Below are positions 1 to 9,976 of a DNA stretch of 64,000 nucleotides, one piece after another. The stretch comes from Skeletonema tropicum (Eukaryota; Bacillariophyta; Thalassiosirophyceae; Thalassiosirales; Thalassiosiraceae): NCBI GenBank assembly GCA_037178625.1, contig CM074130.1, positions 3,782,001 to 3,846,000 on the forward strand, given 5' to 3'. The position numbers and the translations under genes are program-made. How positions within the stretch are numbered: position 1 is the first letter of the stretch; each line of letters starts with the position of its first letter. The notes beneath the pieces are model-generated. The model ran no database searches. It saw nothing but the letters and a program-made list of their open reading frames with translations, and was not told where the DNA came from.

Positions 1-981
1 GTTATGCTCTTTCTCTTCTTCTTCTTCCCGGCAGTCTCTGCTGCGATTGGAATAAGTTATTTTTCTTCTCTTATAGCTTAGTCAAGTTATTACTAATTGT
101 TTCTATTGATGTTGTATACCCAGTCTCCTCTGAAAGTGGTATTGTAATAAAGCGGGTAGGTTGAAAGCCTTCTGTTGAAATGAATGCGATGCAGTTGGTT
201 CTTTCCATGTCAGGATGTCCTCGCGTAAAGAGCCAAAAGGCAACCTCTTCAGAGGTCGGACTTCTTGTCCACCTCAGTTCAAAAAGAAAGCATCTAGATG
301 AGGTCATTATAGTGGATATTTATTCCTATGTTAATGTGGGTGATGCGACCAAAACTAGAGAATGTTCATGACAGATCAGGTGACGTAGGGAACTTGTGGA
401 GCTAGGCGCTCTGTCTGTCGTTCTTAGTACGTCAGAGGAAGCCATCGTAATAATTCCAACGTTGATTGGAAATGTGTACGAGGAGTATCGAAACTGGTAT
501 TTTCGGATAAACCGGGATTTCCTTCGAGTTGCAGACGTTTTTAGCGCCCGTTGCGGTCAAGAAAAGTTCGCGTGTTTTCTACCATCACTGATGATGTGAC
601 TCGACCGCCGCATGAGCGATCTCACGATCAGCTGACTCGAATGAGCGTTCTCGCTTCAATTCGACCGGACATACTAAGGGAGAGCTAAAAAGTAAAGACT
701 AACTCTACTAACCATGTAAAGCGTTAGCGTACATGTAGGTAAGTTATACTTACTTAGTATGGCTAGAGCTACTCGGAAAAACAGAATCTGTCCGTGGGCG
801 GAAGAGTTGCGCTTTTTTAAAATCGACTACTAATTCCTACGTCCATGAATTAGAAATAAGCAGCTTAAAAAATAGAGTACAAACAAGCAACTTAAAAAAA
901 TATGCGTACAAACCAGGCTCGAGTTACGAGTTAGCTACATACGTTATGTAGGAAGAAGGAGGAAAGGGCACAGGAAGGGGG
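1..981. other. No recognisable gene
   Basis: I recognise no gene here. The open frames are short (under 80 codons) and match no family I know. Positions about 611-655 resemble, in inverted orientation, positions about 5832-5885: a core of about 23 bases matches with one mismatch. This suggests a dispersed repeat remnant. Confidence 0.5.
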
Positions 982-1290
982 GGTGTTGACGAGATTATAA
1001 CTAATGCTGTCCAGATCGAGAAGGAGTTTGTGGTGGAGGCCCTTCCTGTTTCCCTGATTGGTATGAACGGAGACCTCATGTGCCAGTACATTGAGTTCTG
1101 TGCTGATCGTTTGTTGGCTGCCCTTGGATGCCCCAAGCAATACGGAGCTGCCAATCCATTTGAATGGATGGAGATGATCAGTCTGCAGGGGAAAACTAAC
1201 TTCTTCGAGAGGCGCGTTGGAGAGTATGCTAAGAGTGGTGTTGGTGTAGCCCAGGAGGATCAAGTGTTCAGCCTCGACGCAGACTTCTGA
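982..1290 (+). pseudogene. Ribonucleotide reductase small subunit (R2), 3' fragment
   Basis: The frame encodes the C-terminal ~100 residues of class Ia ribonucleotide reductase R2, the diferric-tyrosyl subunit that makes dNTPs with R1. Family landmarks are [23 protein letters not shown], the helix [33 protein letters not shown], and the acidic tail FSLDADF that docks on R1, followed by a stop at 1288-1290. Homology begins abruptly near 985. The same frame has a stop at 949-951, and nothing upstream resembles the iron-binding helices, so about 70% of the protein is missing. It may be a truncated retrocopy or transposed gene end. The alternative is a last exon whose other exons lie outside the window, with an acceptor near 951, but the long featureless upstream makes this less likely. 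Confidence 0.75.
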
Positions 1291-1614
1291 ATTACTCCTA
1301 TATCTCCCTAATATAGTGCGCTGTTCGATCATCACTGAATGCTGATTAGTAGTCTTTCTTTAGTTTATGTTGTTGTATACGATCTTGACATATTAGTCTC
1401 ACGCTTATAGCATCAAATTTGAATATATCAATAGCACACAAGTTGGATCCTCAATCTCAATCAGGCCGATGAAATAAGCCTCAGCAGTATAATATCCGAC
1501 ATCTCTTGCAACCATGACACCAAAACAGCACTTGACTGGAACCTGTGATCGGACTTCAAATAGGTATTGTACTTGTTGCCACAAAAGAGAGGCCAAGCGA
1601 CTTCCCTGATGCAT

Positions 1615-1770
1615 GGACTTAGGTTTGATGTAAGTCCCAAAAACTCAATTTGAAAAAAGTTCATACCAATTCCGTCCAAGGTAGATTTGAAATTGAAGTT
1701 AATCGTGGACTCAGGTTTGATGGTACTGAGTCCCAAAAACTCAATTTGAAAAAAGTTCACACCACTTCCG
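1615..1770. repeat. Imperfect direct repeat (two ~60-bp copies)
   Basis: Copies at about 1615-1674 and 1707-1770 share a core containing AGTCCCAAAAACTCAATTTG and continue into a common AAAAAAGTTCA. The second copy has a few extra bases after GGTTTGATG. I see no coding meaning. Positions 1291-1986 otherwise hold no recognisable gene. Confidence 0.7.
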
Positions 1771-1986
1771 CCCTGTACATCTTGTAAAAGGTAGCAGACC
1801 CCAGAATCAAAACAAAGGGTGAGAACCCTACCTTAGGACTACTATTGAATAATATGCTGCTTGCTTTGATTTGGGGTTGGCCGATCCGAGCTTGGCTCAT
1901 AAATCCGATTTGCTTTGTTCTCAAAGAAGACATCATTGGCTGCATCGTCATCAACATCTGTCGGTATTATTTCACTTAACTTCAAA

Positions 1987-2337
1987 ATGAAGATTCATTA
2001 TTCTGGTGGACTATACAGCGGTTCTGTTCGTAAGACGAAGTTGCGCAACAGCAGAGGAAAAGGAAAGGGCATGGCAAAGCACCGTTTCATTCCACACGGA
2101 TGGGGCGTTTACGAGTTCAAGAGCGATGTAAAATACACGGGATTGTTCCGCGATGGATTCGAACACGGATGGGGCTGCCTAACTTGGTCGAATGGAGACT
2201 CGTACACGTGCTACTTCCGAAAAGGTAGACCTGAAGCATCCTCATTGAAGCTTGTCAGAGAAGCTAAAAAATTGAAGACACAAGTTTCGAAACTGACTGC
2301 CACTTTGATTGAATACCAAAACAAGCAAGACATCTGA
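1987..2337 (+). CDS. Small MORN-repeat protein
   Basis: The frame encodes 116 residues from the ATG at 1987. An in-frame ATG at 1915 would add 24 unremarkable residues. Two to three MORN repeats can be seen: SGGLYSGSV, then GWGVYEFKSDVKYTGLFRDG, then GWGCLTWSNGDSYTCYFRKG. MORN repeats form beta-hairpin arrays that bind lipids or organise membranes and scaffolds. The C-terminal ~35 residues are lysine-rich and predicted helical. The protein is short for the family and has no partner domain, so it may be a fragment of a larger MORN protein or a young gene. A 125-bp duplicate of its 3' end lies just downstream. Molecular role is unknown. Confidence 0.55.
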   Translation: MKIHYSGGLYSGSVRKTKLRNSRGKGKGMAKHRFIPHGWGVYEFKSDVKYTGLFRDGFEHGWGCLTWSNGDSYTCYFRKGRPEASSLKLVREAKKLKTQVSKLTATLIEYQNKQDI

Positions 2338-2593
2338 GAGAAGCTGCACAAGCTAGAAGTAACTATGTATTAATGCCATTTACCTATCCAAAATGTGCCA
2401 CATCTATGTAACACGAATAGAAGGCGATCAACAACACTAAATAGTTTAACCTACACAATATTTTGCAATGACTGCCACTTTGATTGAATACCAAAACAAG
2501 CAAGACATCTGAGAGAAGCTGCACAAGCTAGAAGTAACTATGTATTAATGCCATTTACCTATCCAAAATGTGCCACATCTATGTAACACGAAT
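2294..2593. repeat. 125-bp direct duplication of the MORN gene 3' end
   Basis: Positions 2294-2418 and 2469-2593 appear identical by eye. The first copy carries the last ~14 codons and stop of the MORN gene plus 3' UTR. The 50-bp spacer ends in an ACAATATTTTGCAATG string that recurs near 2719, suggesting repeat-mediated duplication. Confidence 0.85.
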
Positions 2594-2812
2594 GATATTA
2601 TAAATTATATATATGTATATTTGGTGCTGGAGCCGTGGCCGTGGCAGTGTTGGTTGGACGGAATGCACCCCTGGCGTTAGTTGATCCGCGAGAGAGGGCG
2701 ACACATGTTTAACCCGAACAATATTTTGCAATGGCTTTGATAGATGACATGGGGAAAGACGCACGCAATAAATCCAACAATTTCACAGTGAGAGTTCTCT
2801 CTTCGTAATCTA

Positions 2813-3444
2813 TCACGGAGGTAAATCACTTTTGTCTCTTCTGCTGCTGGGTGCAGATGTCGATCCAAATCCACCAACACCACGTTGTGTCTCTGTCAAT
2901 TCGTCAACCTGCACTGCATGAACCATTGAAATTCTTTCGAGGATTAATTGGGCAATGCGATCTCCAATGTAAACATGAAAATCCTCATGACCGAAATTGA
3001 AGAGAACCACACCTACATTTCCTCGATCTGTTTAAAAAATATATGAATATGAAATTTTGAGATGGGTTACAATGAAATAAGCGAGGCTGTTAATTTGTAC
3101 TTCAATTTTAGCTTACAGTCAGCATCGACAACTCCAGCACCACAGCCGATCATTCTCTTAACAGCAACACCACTACATAATACACAACAGAACAAAACGC
3201 AGGAATTAATATGAATGCATGATAACATAGCACACAATATCGAGCATTGTCGGACTTGCCTCCTTGGAGCGATACGGGCATAAGTTCCCTCTGGACAGGC
3301 AACACTCAAGTCAGTTTTAATAACTGCCATCCCCCCAGCAGGTACGACTTTAGGCTCCGCTGCACATAAATCAAACCCAGCAGATTCGGGTGACCAGCGA
3401 GTTGGCATAGTGGCATTAGGACTGAGGAGTTTTACCAATAGCAT
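2813..3444 (-). CDS. DUT: dUTPase (dUTP diphosphatase), three exons
   Basis: The enzyme hydrolyses dUTP to dUMP and PPi, keeping uracil out of DNA and feeding dTMP synthesis. Exons on the minus strand are 3444-3260, 3172-3117 and 3027-2813 (456 nt, 151 aa). All trimeric dUTPase motifs are present in order: [10 protein letters not shown] (motif 1), RIAPRSGVAVK (2), [15 protein letters not shown] (3), [12 protein letters not shown] (4), and the C-terminal RGVGGFGST (5) that closes the active site. The frame is kept exactly across both introns. Intron 1 (3259-3173) starts with GCAAGT, a GC donor; it restores RSG, whereas the nearest GT donor would not. An upstream in-frame ATG at 3612 would add 56 residues with no clear targeting signal, so I favour the start at 3444. 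Confidence 0.92.
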
Positions 3445-3813
3445 GATGGGAGGTGTGGAAACAATGTAATAGAAGGCTGGAGATGTATCGCCATCTGCGG
3501 AAGTTAGATAGCTGAATAGGGTGGGGGCGGCTCTGGAGAGATAGACGAGATCTTCTTCATAGGACTGATCAAGCCAAACGAACGGTTCCCGGAAAAAAGG
3601 GTCCGTCCCCACCTCCTCTGTCCCGCGTCCGGTCGAGCTGCTGCGTACTAATTTCAGATTTTCGATTCATTCGATTTTCTCTTCCTCAAAAAAATGCAGT
3701 TTAAAATTTTCGGGCCCCATCTCGATGACCTACACGAAGTAAAAGGAAGTGTTATGCAATAATTCATTCTATTAATGTGAATATATGACTACGACTCGCT
3801 TATAACATCATGT

Positions 3814-5049
3814 CTAAACCTCTGGACGATTGGAACTTGCATTCCAAAGAATGTGTGCGAATGCATTCCTCACTTCCTTTGTGTAGATAGATGCTTGTGA
3901 GTATGAATCTTTCGTAATGGATCCTTCTTCGACTAACAGACAAAGATTGAGTAGAGTAAATATGCCGCAGTCAAAGTCATTTGCTTGTTGAGGACTTTCG
4001 TCCGACAAATCTTCAATCTTCCAAGCACCCAACCACTCCATCAAGTTCTTGTCGGGATGTGCCTTCCTGTACTCATCCCCAAGATATCGAAGTGCAGCAT
4101 TGGTGTACAGTACATTCTCCTCCTTCACGCCTTGTGAGTCCCAAAGAGATATAATCTTTTCAATGATGTTGATGCGCATTGTAAGCCAGTGAGTGTTTTT
4201 GTGATTGATTGGGATCTAGGAGCAATGAATTCCATAACAGCGGAGACCTTTTCTTCACGTGTCCCTTTTCTTTCAAGAAGCATATAATTCTTATCTTCAC
4301 CGATGACGGAAATGATATCAGCACTGAGTTTCCCATTATCATCGTAGAGGAATTGCTTAATTGATTCTGGGGTACGTGGCAAAACGGATGGCTGCTGTTG
4401 TTGGAGAGTATCATGCTCATCATTGCTCACAGCCGAAAGTATAGATTGCAATTCAGGGCCACTTTTGTTTGGAGTAGGCTGAGTATTTTGCTTCTTCTTC
4501 TGTGGATGAGCGGGTGGAGTAGGAGCCAACATGGGTTGACGTGTCCCAGAGGACGGTGTTGTTCCTCTATTTGTTGCCGCCGCCGCCGCTCTTGTTGAGT
4601 TTTGCGATTGAGGGCGCTTCTTCTTTTTCTGTTTATGCCCTCTACTCTTTTTATCTCGTAAGAAGTTTTTCACCTTCCCACGCACCTCTTCCTCTAATAC
4701 CAAGTTGAGCAACAGTTGATTAGCTTCATCGTCGTCGACACTTCGAAAGTTGGCGCAGTTTGTTGCAAGCAACTTTACGATTCTTTTTATCAATGTGAAT
4801 GACATAATGTTGGGAGTAATCCTCATATCCATCAAGCCCCTCAAATATTGTGCTGCAAGAGAGGTAAGGTGATGCCTTCTTTGGCGTCTGAAATGCCGAA
4901 TTGATTAAATTTTCGTCCACAATTGCCATGCCGCTGGTGCTATCGTTGGTTGCAAGGTAATCATTCAGCGGCTTTGCCAATTGTCCATAAGAGAAGAACA
5001 TATCCGTCCTATTACTTTCCTTTTCCAACAAAATAAGAGCAATGACCAC
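3814..5049 (-). pseudogene. Ulp1/SENP-like C48 cysteine protease, broken
   Basis: Codons from about 4215 to 3814 encode a Ulp1-type protease core with the complete catalytic set: IPINHKNTHW (His, 4191-4189), SLWDSQG (Asp), SPQQANDFDCGIF (Gln and nucleophile Cys). Such enzymes cleave SUMO or related modifiers. The upstream 800 bases are open in two other frames. One (5049 to ~4740) ends in a +1 shift into the next (~4737 to 4220), which encodes a lysine-rich, low-complexity stretch. An acceptor-like TAG at 4218-4216 just before IPIN could mark an intron. Because the region before the core does not look like the usual Ulp1 N-lobe, I read this as a degraded gene or transposon-captured Ulp1 domain. 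A spliced live gene with one extra base is the alternative. Confidence 0.6.
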
Positions 5050-7567
5050 CCTTAAGGGGGAGAACCCCCTATTGCTCCATCTATCTTCGGCCGTAGTGTC
5101 TCGAAAACGGCACCGGCCAGTGTATTAATTTGATTGAAGAAGTAGACACAGCCGCACTGCAGACCCACAAAGATTATATGCGCAAGAGGACACTGCTGGG
5201 GCGGGCACGTACTGCGATGTCGATTACTAACTCCCGATTCCACCCGCTCGAGTCACCATGGGGCCAAAGTTATTCGTATGGTGTTGTAGCATCAAGTTTT
5301 CCTGCGGAAAACCGGCGTCGCGCCTTGGTCCTCCTGTGTGGTCTGTCACGCTAGAAAAAGAGGTACTAGAGCTGCTTATTGCAGACTACGTTATGTGTAT
5401 GCAAAGATGTCTCTAGTAATCAGGTACAAACTACTCTAAGTTTGGACCCAGCCTCGAAAGCCGAAGTAAATTCGGCAGTGTCAGCCGGGTCGGGTGGGTG
5501 GGAAAAAAAAGATGAACAGCTATAGGATTGTTCTACACGATATTGGTGCTTGATGAACAATGTCCATGGCTGTTCTCTCTCTCTCAACATCCCTTCTGTC
5601 TGTCCTTAACGACCAGAGCGATGCGAGAAGCCGGAAGAAAGAGAAGGAGAAAGACAGGTGTGACGAGATCCGATTTCGTGCGGGCCAAGTCTACCTGTGA
5701 TTTGGCCACTGGTGTCTCGCTCGAGCGGGTGGGTTAGTTCGGCTGTCGCAGGGGGTCCCAATTAGCTAGTAGTCCCTCTAGTTAATATTTTAATTTTAAA
5801 GGTCTCGTGCGAAATTTCTTTTTTTCGAGAAAAGATGAAATTGAAGCGCGCCCGTCAGCTGCTCGTGAGATCGCTCCATGTTCCACATCGCCGCCCAAGT
5901 TGTTCTTGTCAAATACTTTGTGTTGACGTCATAGGGACTTTAGATGTTTGGGTTAAGGTCGAACACAAGTAAAAAATCACTAATAAAATTTGGCCGTTTG
6001 TTAGGCAAAATGGGCTGGTAGGTCTACGATAGGAATTAGTATACCCCCTTGCGAACTCAAAAACGACCGTTTCAAGTCACGCCCCACCTCGCCCAACGAC
6101 TTCGGACTGCACTGTCTCACACTTTTTCACCGCGATAAACGGCCAAATACACAACCACAGCACAACCACCATGATGCCATTGTGGACTGCCCAGTAGTAC
6201 AAAATCGACACTGTACCAAGCAATACTTTTGATACTGGAGGCGGAGAAGCCTATTTGTAGATCACCTTCGAAAAAGTATTGCTTGGTTCGACATATCCTA
6301 CGAGAAAAAATTTTTGCCCCGCGACGTAACGGAAATTGATGGATGCAACTGATGTTGTCGACTAATGCCTTGGGTAATCATCGTTGCCACCATTTACGAA
6401 GCCACCACGACGCAACAACCGATACTATATATCCATAGGGAGGCATCAGTGTCTTGGTAGCCGCATCTTCGCCCGATTACGTCGTCCGGAACGTCGGTTA
6501 CTTGGTGTCGACATATTTTATATCGGCGGTGCTGTGCAGTAAAGAGGGGCGATAAACCATTCCTAAAGGCAACCAACCTGCTCCCTCGACTCTACTATGC
6601 TATAAATACAACGGCTTGGCACTCTGGAGCGGAAGTAATGACTGCACGACGTCGCCTACGTGGTGAAAAAATACACAATTTGTCGTTTCCGTCGAAAACA
6701 ACAATCAACTGACAATTTAATGCAAACGGCGTGGATATCGATTGAAGAAGCATTGATATATCATTATTATGATTGTATATATCCATGGGAGTGTAATCAA
6801 TAAAGTATGTTGAGGGGAACAGCATATTTATCAAGTATTACTTATTTAATAATTTATATAAAATACCACAAATAATAACACAGTAAATCTGATATTAAAC
6901 ACAACATTATGCACTGCCAACGCATATAAGTCTTCTATTGACTATATAATATGATGTATCTTACACGGTCAACTATAAGTACCCACATGCAGTTATTGGC
7001 TCCTTACAAAGTTGATTATTGCTTACTCTCTGGATAGAAAAATAGATTGCCTCTCACGGATAAAATGTGCTTGATCATGTACTAGCTGATGTTTGTGAAC
7101 AGTTCAGGTAGCAAAAGATGTCCCTCATATACCGCATATCGATTGAATGCGAGGAAAGCCTCTCCTTAGATGTTTATCACCACGCAAACGTCCGTGGGAG
7201 TGGTGAAGGGAGGTAAAAGTTGTGGATTTTATGCCGTCGATGGCGACGTTATTTTCTTCATTTTCGATCAATCAAATGAGTATTGCCGTCGTTGTCGCTT
7301 AGATGATGATGTATAAGATCAGATAAGCTGAGTATCATGGGTGTTTTTATTGGTTGTGCATAACTGTGGCCATAGGAGTGGAGGACATCATGGTGAGGGT
7401 GTAGAAGATGACATTCGGAGGGTGGATTTGAGTGGTACCGTTTAGCGAATTTGAGGTTACGATAGGAATCGTGCCTCTAGCTACGGCCAAAATAGCGATT
7501 TGTACGTAGGAATAGTAGGAAGAATTACTTGTGTTCGACCTTAAGTAGCGGTGATGTTGTACATAGG
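5050..7567. other. Gene-poor spacer
   Basis: About 2.5 kb without a gene I can support. It contains an imperfect inverted repeat (6215-6287), a segment related to 611-655 (5832-5885, inverted) and AT-rich stretches (about 6830-7000). Open frames are short and unlike any family. Confidence 0.6.
6215..6287. repeat. Imperfect inverted repeat, possible small MITE
   Basis: ACCAAGCAATACTTTTGAT at 6215-6233 is matched in reverse complement by about 6268-6287. A related AAGTATTGCTTGG string occurs near 8585, just after MITE 2. It could be a very short foldback element. No target-site duplication is clear. Confidence 0.5.
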
Positions 7568-7569
7568 TA

Positions 7570-7920
7570 CTCCCTCTGTCCCACAAAAAAGTAGATATTT
7601 GAAGTTAATCGTAGTCCCACAAAAAAGTAGATATCAGAAATACTAATTCCTTTGTATAGGTCCTACACAATTGTCCGAGAGGCCCCCTTCTTCCCCTCCT
7701 TCTTCCACTTCAGTTTCCATCAGTGGTACATTTAAGGTTAACTCATCCACTTTTATCACAATACCAACACAAATATCCGCTTAACAACATCCAACCTCTA
7801 TTCAATCGTAACCGCCGTGAAATAAGCTTTCCAACGGTGTGCGATAGCAAATTCCTCGACGAAAATTGATGAAATTTAAGCCAAATGAAATCAGATATCT
7901 TTTTTGTGGGACAGAGGGAG
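7570..7920 (+). mobile_element. Stowaway-like (Tc1/mariner) MITE, copy 1
   Basis: A 351-bp non-coding element begins CTCCCTCTGTCCCACAAAA and ends in its reverse complement. It is flanked by TA on both sides (7568-7569 and 7921-7922), the target duplication of Tc1/mariner elements. The left end carries a second internal copy of the TCCCACAAAAAAGTAGATAT motif. The ends closely resemble the plant Stowaway consensus (CTCCCTCCGTCCC). The interior (FGTCCGAGAGGCC-like and CGTAACC blocks) matches copy 2 in reverse orientation. There is no transposase, so it would depend on a mariner enzyme elsewhere. Confidence 0.85.
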
Positions 7921-8211
7921 TAGATAATTTAAGTACTTTTACTATCCCTTTCTGCGGCGGCACTCACCTTCAACTTCCAACTTGCTTCCCGGATCGATGG
8001 ACGCGGACGGGGGCGGGGGGCGGGGGCGCATGCCATAACGGTTCACGGCACGGCTTTAGCGTCTTTTGGAAAATTCTAATTGTTCTAGATTGAACGTGTC
8101 AATAATAAGAAAAATGACGAGAGACGTTACCATACGTGAACCGTTGTGGGACGGTGCCGCGGTGGTGGATGGATGGATGGGATCGATCGGATCAAAAATC
8201 TTTGAAAGATA

Positions 8212-8542
8212 CTCCCTCTGTCCCACAAAAAATGAGCTTTTTGATTTAAAATAGTTAAAATTTGGTCAATTTCCGTCCAAAAAATTGCTATCGCACATCG
8301 TTGGAAAGCTTTTTCACGCCGGTTACGATTATATGGAGGTTGGAGGTTGTTAAGCAAGTATTTGTAATGATATTGTGACAAAAGGCGTTAAAATATCCTT
8401 ATATCTAACCCTATTGTGAAAATGAAGAGGCCTCTCGGACACTTGTGTAGGACCTCACGTAGGAATAAGTACGTCAAATAGCTAGTTTTTTGTGGGACTA
8501 CGATTAACTTCAAATAGCTCATTTTTTTTGGGACAGAGGGAG
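8212..8542 (-). mobile_element. Stowaway-like (Tc1/mariner) MITE, copy 2
   Basis: A 331-bp non-coding element has the same CTCCCTCTGTCCCACAAAA terminal inverted repeats and TA flanks (8210-8211, 8543-8544). Its interior aligns with copy 1 in opposite orientation: shared blocks include CTTTCCAACG, CGATAGCAA, TAATCGTAACC and GGTCCTACACAA read on the minus strand. The copies differ by many substitutions, so they are old or separate insertions. The 290 bases between the two elements contain no gene. Copy 2 ends about 120 bp before the trpD start. Confidence 0.85.
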
Positions 8543-8665
8543 TACAGATCACCGTCTTCTCCTCGCAAAAGGGCATTGCTGCTAAGTATTGCTTGGCATC
8601 ACTTACTTGCTAGGACATAACGAAATCAAAGTACTGCATTAAATCTTATTTTCGACCATAGAATA

Positions 8666-9746
8666 ATGAGTCTCAAACCCTATATCGAAACCCTCATCGC
8701 TGGCGACCGCCATCTCACCTCTGACGAAACTTTTGATGCCTTCTCAGTCATCCTAACGAAAGATCCGCCGCCCTGCCAGGTCGCCTCCCTCCTCACTCTA
8801 CTTCGTGCACGCAAGGAGACTCCCCAAGAAATCGCCGGTATGGTCCGTGCAATGAATAGCGCGTGTCATGCTGTGAAATTCAGTGACGATAGGAAACTTC
8901 TTGATATTGTCGGTACCGGTGGCGATGGAGCGGATACCATCAACATTTCAACCGCAAGTGTTGTCTTGGCCGCAGCCTGTGGTGCCACAGTGGCCAAGGC
9001 GGGAAATCGCAGTGTCTCGTCCTGCTGTGGATCGGCTGATGTGCTCGAAATGTTGGAGGTGCAGGTAGATCTCAATCCTACTCAGGTGGTGGAATGTGTG
9101 GATGAATGTGGCATCGCCTTTTTATTTGCACCCGTCAATCATCCTGCCATGAAGGCAGTGGCGCCTATTCGAAAGCAACTCGGTCTTCGAACTTGTTTCA
9201 ATATTCTTGGACCCATGACAAATGCTGCATCGGCGCAACATGCTGTGATTGGGGTATTCCATGAAGAGTTGCTTGAGTTGATGGCAGACACGTTGAAGGA
9301 GGTTGGACGAGTAGACCATGCAGTTGTAATCCATGGTGTTGGATTGGATGAAATTAGTCCACTTGGACCAGCAACCATTGTTGAGATTAAGAACACTGCT
9401 CCTAAGGGGGAGAAGAAAGTGTACGATACGAAAGTGTTCAAATTTGATCCCCTCTCTGTTGATATTCAGAGGTGCAAAGTTGAAGATCTTAAGGGGGGAG
9501 ATCCAGCTCAAAATGCCAAGGAATTCGAGATGGTCTTGGAGGGTGGAGAGTATACTACCAATGCAAAGAAGGATGCCATCGTGTTGAATGCTGGAGTGGG
9601 TTGTTACGTGTACTGGTTTGACCGAGACAATTGAAGAGGGCTGTGCTTTGGCAAAGAAAACTTTGGTTGAGGGAAAGGGATTGGAGGTTCTCAAGAAATG
9701 GAAGCAAGTTAGCAAGGAAATTGCCGGCGAGAGGATAGATTCTTGA
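8666..9746 (+). CDS. trpD: Anthranilate phosphoribosyltransferase, one +1 frameshift
   Basis: The enzyme transfers phosphoribose from PRPP to anthranilate, the second step of tryptophan synthesis from chorismate; in diatoms this is usually plastidial. Landmarks are the PRPP loop DIVGTGGDGADTINIS, the anthranilate-site KAGNRSVSSCCGSADVLE, FLFAPVNHPAMK, RTCFNILGPMTNA and VVIHGVGLDEIS. The frame runs to NAGVGCYV, then an extra base between about 9611 and 9619 throws it into a stop at 9634. The +1 frame continues GLTETIEEGCALAKKTL, the expected last helices, and ends at 9746. The length (about 359 aa) is normal. I see no obvious plastid presequence at the chosen ATG. It is probably functional with a consensus error, but a real lesion cannot be excluded. 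Confidence 0.88.
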
Positions 9747-9976
9747 TCTATTTCCGGAACGTGACTAGCATTTGCGTATTTACTTGCTGCTTGTCAAGTA
9801 ATCACTGGGTATGTTCTTTACGTACATGGGTGGTTAGTGTTTCACTTAAGATACACTGACTAGTTGATGTATCAACAGTAGAATTAGTTGTTACAGAGAG
9901 AATGAGATGATATACTTAGCGATATGCGCCTTTCCTCTCTTCGTTCTGCAGACTCCTGTACTACTTCTCTGTCTGG

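Noticed and set aside
2813..3444. dUTPase as a viral insertion
   Set aside because: It has two spliceosomal introns and a normal eukaryotic trimeric dUTPase sequence, with no viral genes nearby.
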